Source: JB111 sp052093225
GTDB lineage: Bacteria; Actinomycetota; Actinomycetes; Actinomycetales; Actinomycetaceae
NCBI GenBank assembly: GCA_052093225.1
Contig: JBQDDG010000004.1
Span: forward strand, 33,170-97,169
Direction: 5' to 3'
DNA length: 64,000 nt
Part shown: positions 34,426-42,168 of the stretch, one piece after another
Numbering within the stretch: the first letter of the stretch is position 1
How the letters are laid out: each line of letters begins with the position of its first letter
Made by a program: the position numbers and the translations under genes
The notes under the pieces: generated by a model
Told to the model about the DNA's origin: nothing
What the model saw: the letters and a program-made list of their open reading frames with translations, nothing else
The model's database searches: none

Positions 34426-35358
34426 TCAGGTGGCGTCGCCGGCGGCGAGCGACTCGACCCACGCGCGAGCCGCGCGGAACTCGCCGTCCGAGGTGCCCGT
34501 CTCGAGGACGGGGCGGCGCTGGTCGGCCCGCGGGTAGGACCCGAGGAAGGTGACGACGGGGCAGACCCGCTTGAGGCCCAGCAGCGCGGCCTTGACCCGC
34601 TCGTCCGTGACGTGCCCCTCGGCGTCGATGGAGAAGGCGTACCGACCGATGGAGTCCCGGATCGGGCGCGACTCGATGCGGGAGAGGTTGACCCCGCGCG
34701 TGGCGAACTGCTCGAGCATCGTCAGCAGGGCGCCGGCCTCGTCGTCGGGCAGGTGGACGAGCAGCGTCGTCTTGTCCGCACCGGTCGGCGCGGGTGGCGC
34801 CACCAGGCGGGAGACGGCGATGAACCGGGTGACCGCCTGCCGATTGTCGGCGATCTCGCGCGCGATGGCCGGCACGCCGTAGCGGGCGCCGGCGAGCGGG
34901 GAGACGATGCCGGCGTCGAAGCCGGGCTCCTCGTCGGCGGCGAGCAGTCCGGCCGCGGCGGCCGTCGAGGAGGCGGGCACGTGGACCGCCCCGGGGACGT
35001 TCGTCGCCACCCAGCCGCGGGTCTGCGCCCACGCGTGCGGGTGCGTGGCGATCCGGCGCACGTCGGCCAGCGCGGTGCCCTCGCGGGCGACCAGGTCGAA
35101 CTGGATCGGCACGAGCATCTCGGCCACGACGACGAGCGGGCCGCCCTCCGCGGTGAGCGCGTCGATGGTGGCGTTGACCCCGCCCTCGACAGAGTTCTCG
35201 ATCGGCACGACGGCCCGGTCGAACCGTCCCTCGCGCACCGCGGCGAGCGCCGAGGGGACGTCCGTCGACGGCTCCGCGACGTCCTCGCCCGGCCGCAGGA
35301 TCTGGTGGAGGGCCTGCTCGGTGAAGGTCGCCTCGGGTCCCAGGTAGGTGTATCGCAC
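34426..35358 (-). CDS. pheA: Prephenate dehydratase
   Basis: Converts prephenate to phenylpyruvate in phenylalanine synthesis. The 310-residue protein has the N-terminal 'YLGPEATFTEQAL' signature, 'PIENSVEGGVNATIDAL' at about 60-77, 'TRF' in 'RQAVTRFIAVS' near 185, and a C-terminal ACT regulatory domain with 'GALLTMLEQFATRGVNLSRIESRP', which binds phenylalanine for feedback inhibition. It is monofunctional, without a chorismate mutase domain, as is usual in actinobacteria. It is divergent from the upstream ORF and large membrane protein gene, with 36 bases between starts. Confidence 0.97.
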   Translation of the reverse strand: MRYTYLGPEATFTEQALHQILRPGEDVAEPSTDVPSALAAVREGRFDRAVVPIENSVEGGVNATIDALTAEGGPLVVVAEMLVPIQFDLVAREGTALADVRRIATHPHAWAQTRGWVATNVPGAVHVPASSTAAAAGLLAADEEPGFDAGIVSPLAGARYGVPAIAREIADNRQAVTRFIAVSRLVAPPAPTGADKTTLLVHLPDDEAGALLTMLEQFATRGVNLSRIESRPIRDSIGRYAFSIDAEGHVTDERVKAALLGLKRVCPVVTFLGSYPRADQRRPVLETGTSDGEFRAARAWVESLAAGDAT

Positions 35359-35394
35359 CGGCCGAGACTATCGGCGCCACGTACGATTCTCGGC

Positions 35395-35436
35395 ATGACG
35401 TCCGGGCCGGCCACCGACCGTCCGGTCCTCGCGTGA
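35395..35436 (+). CDS. 13-codon leaderless upstream ORF coupled to the next gene
   Basis: TACGAT (35382-35387) ends seven bases before ATG 35395, which opens a 13-codon ORF (MTSGPATDRPVLA) whose TGA overlaps the GTG of the 818-residue membrane protein gene (GTGA at 35433-35436). The large gene has no Shine-Dalgarno sequence, so ribosomes probably reach it by finishing this short ORF and restarting. Whether the peptide has any other role is unknown. Confidence 0.6.
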   Translation: MTSGPATDRPVLA

Positions 35437-37889
35437 GGCGCGACGACCGGAGACGCACGATCGCGCTCGTGCTCGGCGTCCTCGTGGCGATCGCGATGAT
35501 CAGCCCCTTCGTGCTGCCGCTGCTCGCCAACGGCGCGGAGTCGGCCGAGGAGGCCCCGGCCCCCGTCGTCGTGCTCGGCACGGGCGGCCTCACCTGGGAG
35601 GACGTCGACCAGGACACCCCGGCGCTGCGGGAGCTCGGCGCGCAGGCACTCACGGCCAACCTCGTGGTCCGCTCGGTCGGGTCGACGACGTGCCGCACCG
35701 ACGGCTGGCTCGCGCTCTCGGCCGGGCGCCGCGCGGTGGGCGAACGCGTCGACAACATCTGTGTGCCCCCGGCGGAGGTGGCCGCGGACGCCGGGAGCGA
35801 CTGGTCGTTGCCCGGCTGGGACACCTACGTCGAGAGCGCCGAGACCGACCGGTTCGACGCCGTCCCCGGCACCCTCGGTACGGCACTCGCCGAGGCGGGG
35901 CGGTCCGCCGTCGCCGTCGGGCCGGGCGCCGCCGTCGCCCTCGCGAAGCGGGACGGGACCGTGGCCGAGGCCCGGTCCGCCCCCGTCGACGACGCCGGGC
36001 TCGCCGCCCTCGTCGGCGAGGAGCTGGACGCCGGGGCGGACCTCGTCGTCGTCGACCTCGATCCCGCCGCCACCACCGGCCGGGCCTCCGATTCGGAGCC
36101 GGACCCCGGCGCACTCACGCCCGCCGAGCTCGACGCCCGGGCGGCCGCCGTGCTCGAGGCGGTCCGGGGCGACGGCACCGGTCCCACGGTCCTGCTCGCC
36201 TCCCTCTACGACGGCACCCGTGCCTCCACGCTCCAGGCGGCGATGCTCGACGTGCCCGGCGACGAGCCCGGCCTGCTCACCTCGTCCTCGACCCGCACCG
36301 ACGGGCTCGTCCAGGCCGCCGACCTGCTGCCGACGGTGCTCGCCCGGCTCGACGTCGAGATCCCCGGCGGCCTGCCCGGCTCCCCCGCCACCACCGGCAC
36401 GACCGGCATCAACCCCGAGGACCGCGCCGAGTCGCTGAGCGACTTCGGGACCCGTGCCCTCGCCGTCGCGCCGCTCGTGACGCCCGCCGTCCTGTGGCTG
36501 GTCGGGCTCAACATCGGGCTCGGCGCCGCCGCGCTCGTCGGGCTCAACCGGCGCGTGCTCGCCGCGCTCGGAGGGACGAGGAGCGCCCGCCTGCGCGTGC
36601 TGCGGGTGCTGCGCGGCGCGGCCCTGTTCGTCGCCTCGCTCCCGGCCGCGCTCATCGCGTCCGGCGTCGTCCCCTGGTGGCGGGCGGACCCGCCCGGCCT
36701 CATGCTCACGTGGGTGACGGTCGCCCTCGCGGTGCTGCTTGCGCTGGTGGCGGGCGCCGGGCCGTGGCGGCACACCCTCGTGGGCCCGACGGCGGTGGTC
36801 TCGGGCGTCACCGCGGTCGTCATCGCGGCCGACGTGATGACGGGCTCGCACCTGTTCCTCGGCTCCGTCCTCGGCACGCAGCCGCAGATCGGCGCCCGGT
36901 ACTACGGGATGTCGAACCACTACTTCACCCTGTTCGCGACGGCGTCGGTCCTGCTCGCGGCCGCGGTCGCCCAGGCCCTCACGGCCCGGGGCAGGAGGCG
37001 GGCCGCCGGCGTCGCGGTGCTGGTCATCGGCCTGGTCGCCACCGCGATCGACGGCTGGCCGGCGATCGGCGCCGACTTCGGCGGGCCGCCCGCGATGATC
37101 CCGGCCTTCGTCGTGCTCGCCCTGCTCGTCGCGCGCCTGCGGATCACCTGGCAGCGCATCGTGCTCATCGGCGTCGTCACGGTGGCCGTGGTCGGCGCGG
37201 TGTCCTTCGCCGACTGGATGCGTCCGCCGGACGAGCGCACGCACCTCGGCCGGTTCGTGGGGACGGTCCTCGACGGCGGGGCGTTCGACGTCATCTGGCG
37301 CAAGCTCGGCCGGAACCTGGAGATCCTCGTGTCCTCCCCGTTCACGGTGCTCGCCGCCGTGGGGGCGATCGTCGTCGTCGTGCTCGTCGCCCGTCCGCTG
37401 CGCCGGCCGGAGACCGCCGTGACCTCGGACTACGGGTGGCTCGTGCGCATGCCGTCCGGCGGTGCGGACGCGGAGGGCTCCCCGCTGCGCGCCCTGCCGG
37501 ACGCGGCCGTGGTGCTGCGGCCGGCGACGATCGCGCTGCTCGTCCTGTGGGTCATCGGGTTCGCCGTCAACGACTCGGGGATCGTCATCCCGGCGCTCGG
37601 CGTCGCCCTCGCCGTCCCGCTCGTGCTCGCCCTGCTCACGTCCTGGCTGCTCGAGCGACCCCGGATCGGCCCGGGGCACGGCGAGGCCGTGGGAGACGGT
37701 GCCGCGGAGAGCGGTGCTTCTGCGAGCGGCGTTGCGGCGAGCGGCGTTGCGGCGAGCGGCGCTGCGGCGAGCGGCGCTGCGGCGAGCGGCGCTGCGGCGG
37801 ACGGTGCTGCCGGCGGTGGGACCGCGGGCGGCCGGGCCACCGGGAGCGGAGGCCCGGGAGCGACCGGCGCCGGTCGCTCAGCCCCGTAG
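35433..37889 (+). CDS. Large actinobacterial membrane protein with alkaline-phosphatase-like ectodomain
   Basis: An 818-residue protein of unknown function. A first membrane helix (about 8-30) leads to an extracellular domain (about 35-320) of alkaline-phosphatase-like fold in appearance ('PVVVLGTGGLTWEDVDQDTPAL', 'STTCRTDGWLALSAGRRA'), but I see no full metal-ligand set. From about 345 to 740 there are 10-12 membrane segments. The tail (about 745-818) is a disordered Ala/Gly/Ser segment encoded by a 15-bp minisatellite. Its start overlaps a 13-codon ORF. The last 12 bases overlap the convergent TauE-type gene. Confidence 0.75.
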   Translation: MRRDDRRRTIALVLGVLVAIAMISPFVLPLLANGAESAEEAPAPVVVLGTGGLTWEDVDQDTPALRELGAQALTANLVVRSVGSTTCRTDGWLALSAGRRAVGERVDNICVPPAEVAADAGSDWSLPGWDTYVESAETDRFDAVPGTLGTALAEAGRSAVAVGPGAAVALAKRDGTVAEARSAPVDDAGLAALVGEELDAGADLVVVDLDPAATTGRASDSEPDPGALTPAELDARAAAVLEAVRGDGTGPTVLLASLYDGTRASTLQAAMLDVPGDEPGLLTSSSTRTDGLVQAADLLPTVLARLDVEIPGGLPGSPATTGTTGINPEDRAESLSDFGTRALAVAPLVTPAVLWLVGLNIGLGAAALVGLNRRVLAALGGTRSARLRVLRVLRGAALFVASLPAALIASGVVPWWRADPPGLMLTWVTVALAVLLALVAGAGPWRHTLVGPTAVVSGVTAVVIAADVMTGSHLFLGSVLGTQPQIGARYYGMSNHYFTLFATASVLLAAAVAQALTARGRRRAAGVAVLVIGLVATAIDGWPAIGADFGGPPAMIPAFVVLALLVARLRITWQRIVLIGVVTVAVVGAVSFADWMRPPDERTHLGRFVGTVLDGGAFDVIWRKLGRNLEILVSSPFTVLAAVGAIVVVVLVARPLRRPETAVTSDYGWLVRMPSGGADAEGSPLRALPDAAVVLRPATIALLVLWVIGFAVNDSGIVIPALGVALAVPLVLALLTSWLLERPRIGPGHGEAVGDGAAESGASASGVAASGVAASGAAASGAAASGAAADGAAGGGTAGGRATGSGGPGATGAGRSAP
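37722..37811 (+). repeat. 15-bp coding minisatellite (Ala-Ser-Gly-Ala/Val-Ala)n
   Basis: Five near-identical copies of GCGAGCGGCGYTGCG (37722-37796) followed by one diverged copy. Each encodes five residues of the C-terminal tail. The unit length keeps frame, so copy number may vary between strains without breaking the protein. Confidence 0.95.
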
Positions 37890-38747
37890 GAGGTCCGGCA
37901 GGACCTGTGACGCGGTGAGCACGGCGACCACCGCGAGCAGTCCCGCGAACACGCCCGTGAGCGCGCGCGGGGAGACCCGCTCCGAGAGCCGCGCTCCGAG
38001 CTGGCCGGCGGCCGCCGACACCACCGCGAACACGACGACGGGCCACCAGTCGAGCGCGAGGCCGTCCGGGACGCGCGCGGCCAGTCCCGCCGTGGAGTTG
38101 ACCACGATGACGAGCAGCGAGGTCCCGACGGCGTCGCGCACCGGGTAGCGCAGCGCGAGGACCAGCGCGGGCACGGCCACGAACCCGCCGCCGACGCCGA
38201 ACAGGCCGGTGAGCAGGCCGACGAGGAGGCCGAGCAGCACGAGCGGGACGGGCCGGTCGACGACGCCGGGGCCGGTGGCGTCGTCCTTCGGAACGATCCC
38301 GACGGCGTCGGGGCCGATGGGGGCAGGACCGGTGGGGTCGGACCCGGGTACCGGGCCGGACCGGGCCGGCCGCTCCCCCAGGGCGCGGCGGGCCATGAGG
38401 GCCGCGACGAGGGCCAGCATCCCCGCGAACGCCGCCATGAGGACCGGCCCGGCGAGCAGCTGGGCGAGCCGCGCGCCGCCGACCGAGGCGAGCGCCCCAA
38501 CGGCCCCGAACACCAGGCCCCCGCGCACCCGGACGTGCCCGCGCCGGGCGTGCGGGACGAGGGTGACCAACGACGTGACGCCGACGATGACGAGCGACGC
38601 CGTCGCCGCGTCGTGCGGGGGCATGCCGAGGAGGTAGACGAGCGCGGGGACGGTGAGGACGCCGCCGCCCGCACCGAGCGTGCCGACGACGAGCCCGACG
38701 AGCAGACCGATCGCCGCCGCCGCGGCAAGGGTGCCCGCGGCGGTCAC
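37878..38747 (-). CDS. TauE/SafE-family sulfite/organosulfur exporter
   Basis: A 289-residue protein with about eight membrane segments in two inverted halves. The family's repeated Gly-rich motif appears as 'GLVVGTLGAGGGVLTVPALVYLLG' in the first half and 'GLLTGLFGVGGGFVAVPALVLALR' in the second. It likely exports sulfite, sulfoacetate or a related anion. It overlaps the stop of the large membrane protein gene by 12 bases and the start lies in the 3' end of the glycosyltransferase gene (4-bp overlap), so it is coupled to that gene. Confidence 0.9.
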   Translation of the reverse strand: MTAAGTLAAAAAIGLLVGLVVGTLGAGGGVLTVPALVYLLGMPPHDAATASLVIVGVTSLVTLVPHARRGHVRVRGGLVFGAVGALASVGGARLAQLLAGPVLMAAFAGMLALVAALMARRALGERPARSGPVPGSDPTGPAPIGPDAVGIVPKDDATGPGVVDRPVPLVLLGLLVGLLTGLFGVGGGFVAVPALVLALRYPVRDAVGTSLLVIVVNSTAGLAARVPDGLALDWWPVVVFAVVSAAAGQLGARLSERVSPRALTGVFAGLLAVVAVLTASQVLPDLLRG

Positions 38748-39844
38748 CCCCGCGGGGCGGGAGAGCCGGCCGAGGTGCCCGGGCCGCCCTCGTGGGTCGC
38801 GTCGTGCCCGGCCTCGGCGGGCGAGGGCGCGGACGTGTCGGCGGGCGAGCTCCCGGTGTGCGGGCTCACGGCGTGCGGGCTCACGGCGTGCGGGCTCGCG
38901 GCGTGCGGGCTCGCGGCGTCAGGGCTCGCGGTGTGCGGGCTCTCGGCGGACGGCGCCGACTCGGGCGTCTCCGCCGTCGGCTCGGAGACGGTGCCGGGCG
39001 CCGACGCGTCGGTCGGCGCGGCGGGTGCGTCCTCCGCGGCGGTGTCGTCCGCGGCCCTGCGCGGCGCCCAGGCGCGGTAGGGCACGCCGGGCTGCTGGTC
39101 GTCGGCCTCGGGGCCGCGCCTGTTCATCGGCACGTTGTGGCGGCGCGAGACGCGGCCGGCGATCGCCATCGCGACGTCGCGGTACTGGCGGGCGCGGTGC
39201 ATCCGGCCCGCCATGTCGCGGCCGGAGGGCCGGTGGTGCACGTCGCAGGGCACCTCCTGGACGGTGAGCCCGGCGACGAGCAGGTCGATCGTCATCCCCA
39301 CCTCGACGCCCCAGCCCCGGGCGAGCGGGTGCGCGGCCTCGTAGGCGCGGCGGGTGAGGCACCGCTGGCCGGACAGTGGCTGCGCGCTGACGAACCCGGT
39401 CGCGGACTCGATCGCGGCGCGCGCCATCCGGACGACCCGGCCCCGGCCGCCGCCGCCCTTCTGCGGGGGCAGGACGGCGATCGCGCAGTCCGCCTCCCCG
39501 GCGAGCACGGCCTCGACCAGCGGGGAGAGCCCGACGGCGGAGTCCTGCAGGTCGGCGTCGACGAAGAGCAGGGCGCGCGGCGGCGCGTCGGGGAGGTCGC
39601 GCATGGAGACGACGGACGCGCCGGTCTCCATCGCCGAGGCCTTGCCCCGGTTGACCGAGTGACGCACGACGACGGCGCCCGCCGCGCGGGCCACGTGCTG
39701 GGTGTCGTCGGTGGAGCCGTCGTCGACGACGAGGACGAGATCGACGTGCGGGATCGCCCGGCAGGCCCGGACGGTGGCAGCGATGTGTCTGCCCTCGTCC
39801 TTCGCGGGGACGATCACCGCCACCCGTCTGGAGCCCTGCGTCAC
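38744..39844 (-). CDS. GT2-family glycosyltransferase (dolichyl-phosphate/GPGS-like) with repetitive C-terminal tail
   Basis: A 366-residue protein. Residues 8-230 are a GT-A fold: 'VIVPAKDEGRHI' (10-21), 'LVVDDGSTDDT' (38-48), 'LLFVDADLQD' (91-100, the DxD metal site), and 'GWGVEVGMTIDLL'. It probably transfers a sugar from a nucleotide donor to a lipid or small acceptor; relatives include glucosyl-3-phosphoglycerate synthases. Residues about 255-366 are an acidic/Pro/Ser tail with a (Ser-Pro-His-Ala-Ala/Val)n repeat. GTG start; TAGGCT ends six bases before it (leaderless). Confidence 0.85.
   Translation of the reverse strand: MTQGSRRVAVIVPAKDEGRHIAATVRACRAIPHVDLVLVVDDGSTDDTQHVARAAGAVVVRHSVNRGKASAMETGASVVSMRDLPDAPPRALLFVDADLQDSAVGLSPLVEAVLAGEADCAIAVLPPQKGGGGRGRVVRMARAAIESATGFVSAQPLSGQRCLTRRAYEAAHPLARGWGVEVGMTIDLLVAGLTVQEVPCDVHHRPSGRDMAGRMHRARQYRDVAMAIAGRVSRRHNVPMNRRGPEADDQQPGVPYRAWAPRRAADDTAAEDAPAAPTDASAPGTVSEPTAETPESAPSAESPHTASPDAASPHAASPHAVSPHAVSPHTGSSPADTSAPSPAEAGHDATHEGGPGTSAGSPAPRG
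38856..38945 (-). repeat. 15-bp coding minisatellite (Ser-Pro-His-Ala-Val/Ala)n
   Basis: Six copies of a 15-bp unit (minus strand CGTGAGCCCGCACGC and variants) at 38856, 38871, 38886, 38901, 38916 and 38931, encoding five residues each in the tail of the glycosyltransferase. Confidence 0.95.
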
Positions 39845-39923
39845 AGTCTCAGCCTAACCAGGTTCGGGCGGAAGGCCCGCCGACCGGCCGGACGGCGGAC
39901 AGTTCGGACGCTCCCGGACCGGG

Positions 39924-40799
39924 TCAGCGAAGGGAGACCTGGCGGCTCACGAGGCCCGCGCGGCCGCGTCGTTCCTCGGGCGTGAGGGGTCCGTCGACGG
40001 CGAGCGCCGCGTCGAACCGCGTGCCGAGGTCCGCCATCGGGCCGTCCAGCTCGTCCGCCTCGGTGCCGGGCGCCAGCTCGAAGACGGGCACGAGGAGGCC
40101 GGAGGTGCGGAAGGCGCCGACGAACCGGGAGCCCTCGTCGACGCTCAGCTCGCGCGCGGCGTGCAGGCGGGCCAGGGCGTCGAAGACGGCCTCGGGGTCC
40201 TCGGGCCGGATCCAGCGGACGAACTCGCGGCCCATCCGGCACCAGTACGCCGAGGCGACGGAGTCGATCTTCACCGTGGGCACGAGGTGCTCGGCGCTGT
40301 CCTTGACCGCCTGGGCGACCTCGGCCTCGTCCTGCTGGTCCTCGGAGACCCAGTAGCCGAAGTCGGGGTGGACGGTGATGACCGGCTCGACGGCGGGGTC
40401 GAGCACGTCCTGCAGGCGCGGCCCGGGCTCGGGCAGTGCGCCGACGGGCAGGACCGAGCCGGGCTCGAGGTCGAGCGCCTGGAGCAGGGCGTGGGCGACG
40501 TCGCGGGAGGCGTCCCCGGAGCTGCTCGCGGTCTGCATCGCGACGAGCACGGTGCCGTCCTCGCGGCGCAGGGCGGGGGCGAGGTCCGGGAGCAGGCTCG
40601 CGATGACGACGTCGGTGGCGCCGTGCTCGGCGGTCGTGCGCGCGGGGATCGTCGCCGCGGGGACGATCTCGCGCATCGCCACGAGGTCGGTCTCGCCGGC
40701 GAGCCCCTGAAACGGCCGCTCGACGAACTCCACCTTCGGCGGGCGGACCCGCGTCGGCCTGTCCTGCTGGCGCGCGCGGCGCCTCGATGCCTTACCCAT
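39924..40799 (-). CDS. DUF5926-family protein
   Basis: A 291-residue cytosolic protein, conserved in actinobacteria, function unknown. The basic N-terminus 'MGKASRRRARQQDRPTRVRPP' precedes 'VEFVERPFQGLAGETDLVAMREIVPAAT', the family's most conserved stretch. The rest is a mixed alpha/beta domain, with no catalytic motif I recognise. TAGGCT ends eight bases before ATG 40799, giving a very short leader. It lies downstream of a terminator-like hairpin that separates it from the rhodanese gene. Confidence 0.88.
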   Translation of the reverse strand: MGKASRRRARQQDRPTRVRPPKVEFVERPFQGLAGETDLVAMREIVPAATIPARTTAEHGATDVVIASLLPDLAPALRREDGTVLVAMQTASSSGDASRDVAHALLQALDLEPGSVLPVGALPEPGPRLQDVLDPAVEPVITVHPDFGYWVSEDQQDEAEVAQAVKDSAEHLVPTVKIDSVASAYWCRMGREFVRWIRPEDPEAVFDALARLHAARELSVDEGSRFVGAFRTSGLLVPVFELAPGTEADELDGPMADLGTRFDAALAVDGPLTPEERRGRAGLVSRQVSLR

Positions 40800-40816
40800 G
40801 ACAGGGGAGCCTAGTT

Positions 40817-40851
40817 GCGCCGCGGGACGGGGTCGTCACGCCCCGCGGCGC
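40817..40851 (-). terminator. Hairpin after rhodanese gene
   Basis: GCGCCGCGGG (40817-40826) pairs with CCCGCGGCGC (40842-40851) just beyond the rhodanese stop at 40858-40856. No T-tract. Confidence 0.6.
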
Positions 40852-40855
40852 GAGG

Positions 40856-41203
40856 TCACATGATCTCGGGCACGGAGTCGTCGGAGGCGACGATCTCGCG
40901 TCCGGCGCGTGCCCAGCCGAGCATGCCGCCGTCCACGTTCCAGGCGTCGTAGCCGGCCTGGTTGAGCCACTGTGCCGCGCGTCCGGAGCGGCCACCGGTG
41001 CGGCAGACGACGAGGATGTCCTCGTCGCCGAGCTCGTCGGCGCGGTCGGCGAGCTCGCCGAGCGGGATGTGCACGGCGCCGGGGGCGTGCCCCGCCTCCC
41101 ACTCGTCGTCCTCGCGGACGTCGAGCACGATGTAGCCCTCGGGGATCGTCTCGCCCGGGAGGTCGTCGATGGTGATGGTGTCGGGTGCGTCGGGGATGGC
41201 CAT
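40856..41203 (-). CDS. Single-domain rhodanese-like protein
   Basis: A 115-residue cytosolic sulfurtransferase of the GlpE/PspE type. The active-site loop is CRTGGRSG (Cys67), and the N-terminal CH2-type strands 'YIVLDVREDDEWEAGHAPGAVHIP' are intact. It may move sulfur among thiols. A strong GGAAGGGTGGAG precedes ATG 41203. It lies 33 bases after the membrane protein gene 41236-41988, so the two probably share a transcript. Confidence 0.93.
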   Translation of the reverse strand: MAIPDAPDTITIDDLPGETIPEGYIVLDVREDDEWEAGHAPGAVHIPLGELADRADELGDEDILVVCRTGGRSGRAAQWLNQAGYDAWNVDGGMLGWARAGREIVASDDSVPEIM

Positions 41204-41235
41204 GTCTCCACCCTTCCTGGCGGTGCGCCGCCGGT

Positions 41236-41988
41236 CTAGTGCTTGGTCGCCGCGCGGTACTTCATGAACGCGGAGCTCGAGCGCTGCCACATGAAGACGA
41301 GCACGAGGATCAGGAGGACGAGGCCGAGGACGTTGCCGCCGGCGTCGGTGCCACCCTGCCCGATGGTGGACAGGCTCCCGAGCAGGGAGAGCCCGAGCAG
41401 CACGGTGAGGATGATCCGCGCGACGTTCGAGCCCTTCCAGACGAAGGTGGCGAGGACCGCGTAGAGGAGCGCCATCACGATGACGACGATGCCGACGGTG
41501 ACGAAGACGTCCTCGGGCCCCGAGACCCCCAGGTCCGAGGGCGAGAGCGCCATGAACGCGATACCGCCCAGCAGGGCGAGGCCGGAGATGATCCACATGA
41601 TGATGCAGGCGGCCTTGAGCACTCCCGGGCGCTCGACGGCGCCGCCGTACCCGCCCATGGCGCCGTAGGCCGGGGGCGCGGCGAACGGGTTGTCGTCCTG
41701 GCCCTGGTAGGCGGGCAGCCCGCCCGGCCGGCCGTACTGCTGGTTCTGGCCCGGCTGCGCGTAGGCCCCGTACTGCGGCTGGCCCGGCTGACCGAACTGC
41801 TGGTTCTGGCCGGACTGGGCGTAGGCCCCGTACTGCGGCTGACCCTGCTGGCCGTACTGCGGGACGCCGGGGTCGGCCGGGCTCTGCCCGTAGGGGCTCT
41901 GCTGACCGGGGCCCGCGGGGTCCTGGCCCCACGGGTCACCCTGCTGCGGCGACCGTCCCCAGCCGTCCTGACCGTATGAGTTCGACAT
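41236..41988 (-). CDS. Gln/Pro/Tyr-rich N-terminus membrane protein
   Basis: A 250-residue protein. Residues 1-110 are Gln/Gly/Pro/Tyr-rich with short repeats (PQYGAYAQ and GQNQQ), a disordered cytoplasmic part. Residues about 120-240 hold four hydrophobic segments, ending 'FMWQRSSSAFMKYRAATKH'. I cannot assign a family beyond this common actinobacterial layout. CACACT ends six bases before the ATG, so the mRNA is probably leaderless. It is divergent from pgm with 180 bases between starts. Confidence 0.85.
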   Translation of the reverse strand: MSNSYGQDGWGRSPQQGDPWGQDPAGPGQQSPYGQSPADPGVPQYGQQGQPQYGAYAQSGQNQQFGQPGQPQYGAYAQPGQNQQYGRPGGLPAYQGQDDNPFAAPPAYGAMGGYGGAVERPGVLKAACIIMWIISGLALLGGIAFMALSPSDLGVSGPEDVFVTVGIVVIVMALLYAVLATFVWKGSNVARIILTVLLGLSLLGSLSTIGQGGTDAGGNVLGLVLLILVLVFMWQRSSSAFMKYRAATKH

Positions 41989-42168
41989 GCCTCAAGTGTG
42001 GCAGGGGGCCGCCGTCCCGCGGCGGAACTGTGACGAGCGACCACCGCGGAACGCCGGGCACCTCCCCCCCGGGCCCTCTCGTCCGGGCCCTCCCGACCCG
42101 ATGGCGCCCCCTCGCCCCCTCCGTCCCTCCCCCTCGTGGTCCGCCCGCGGTGCTGGCAGGATCGGCAC

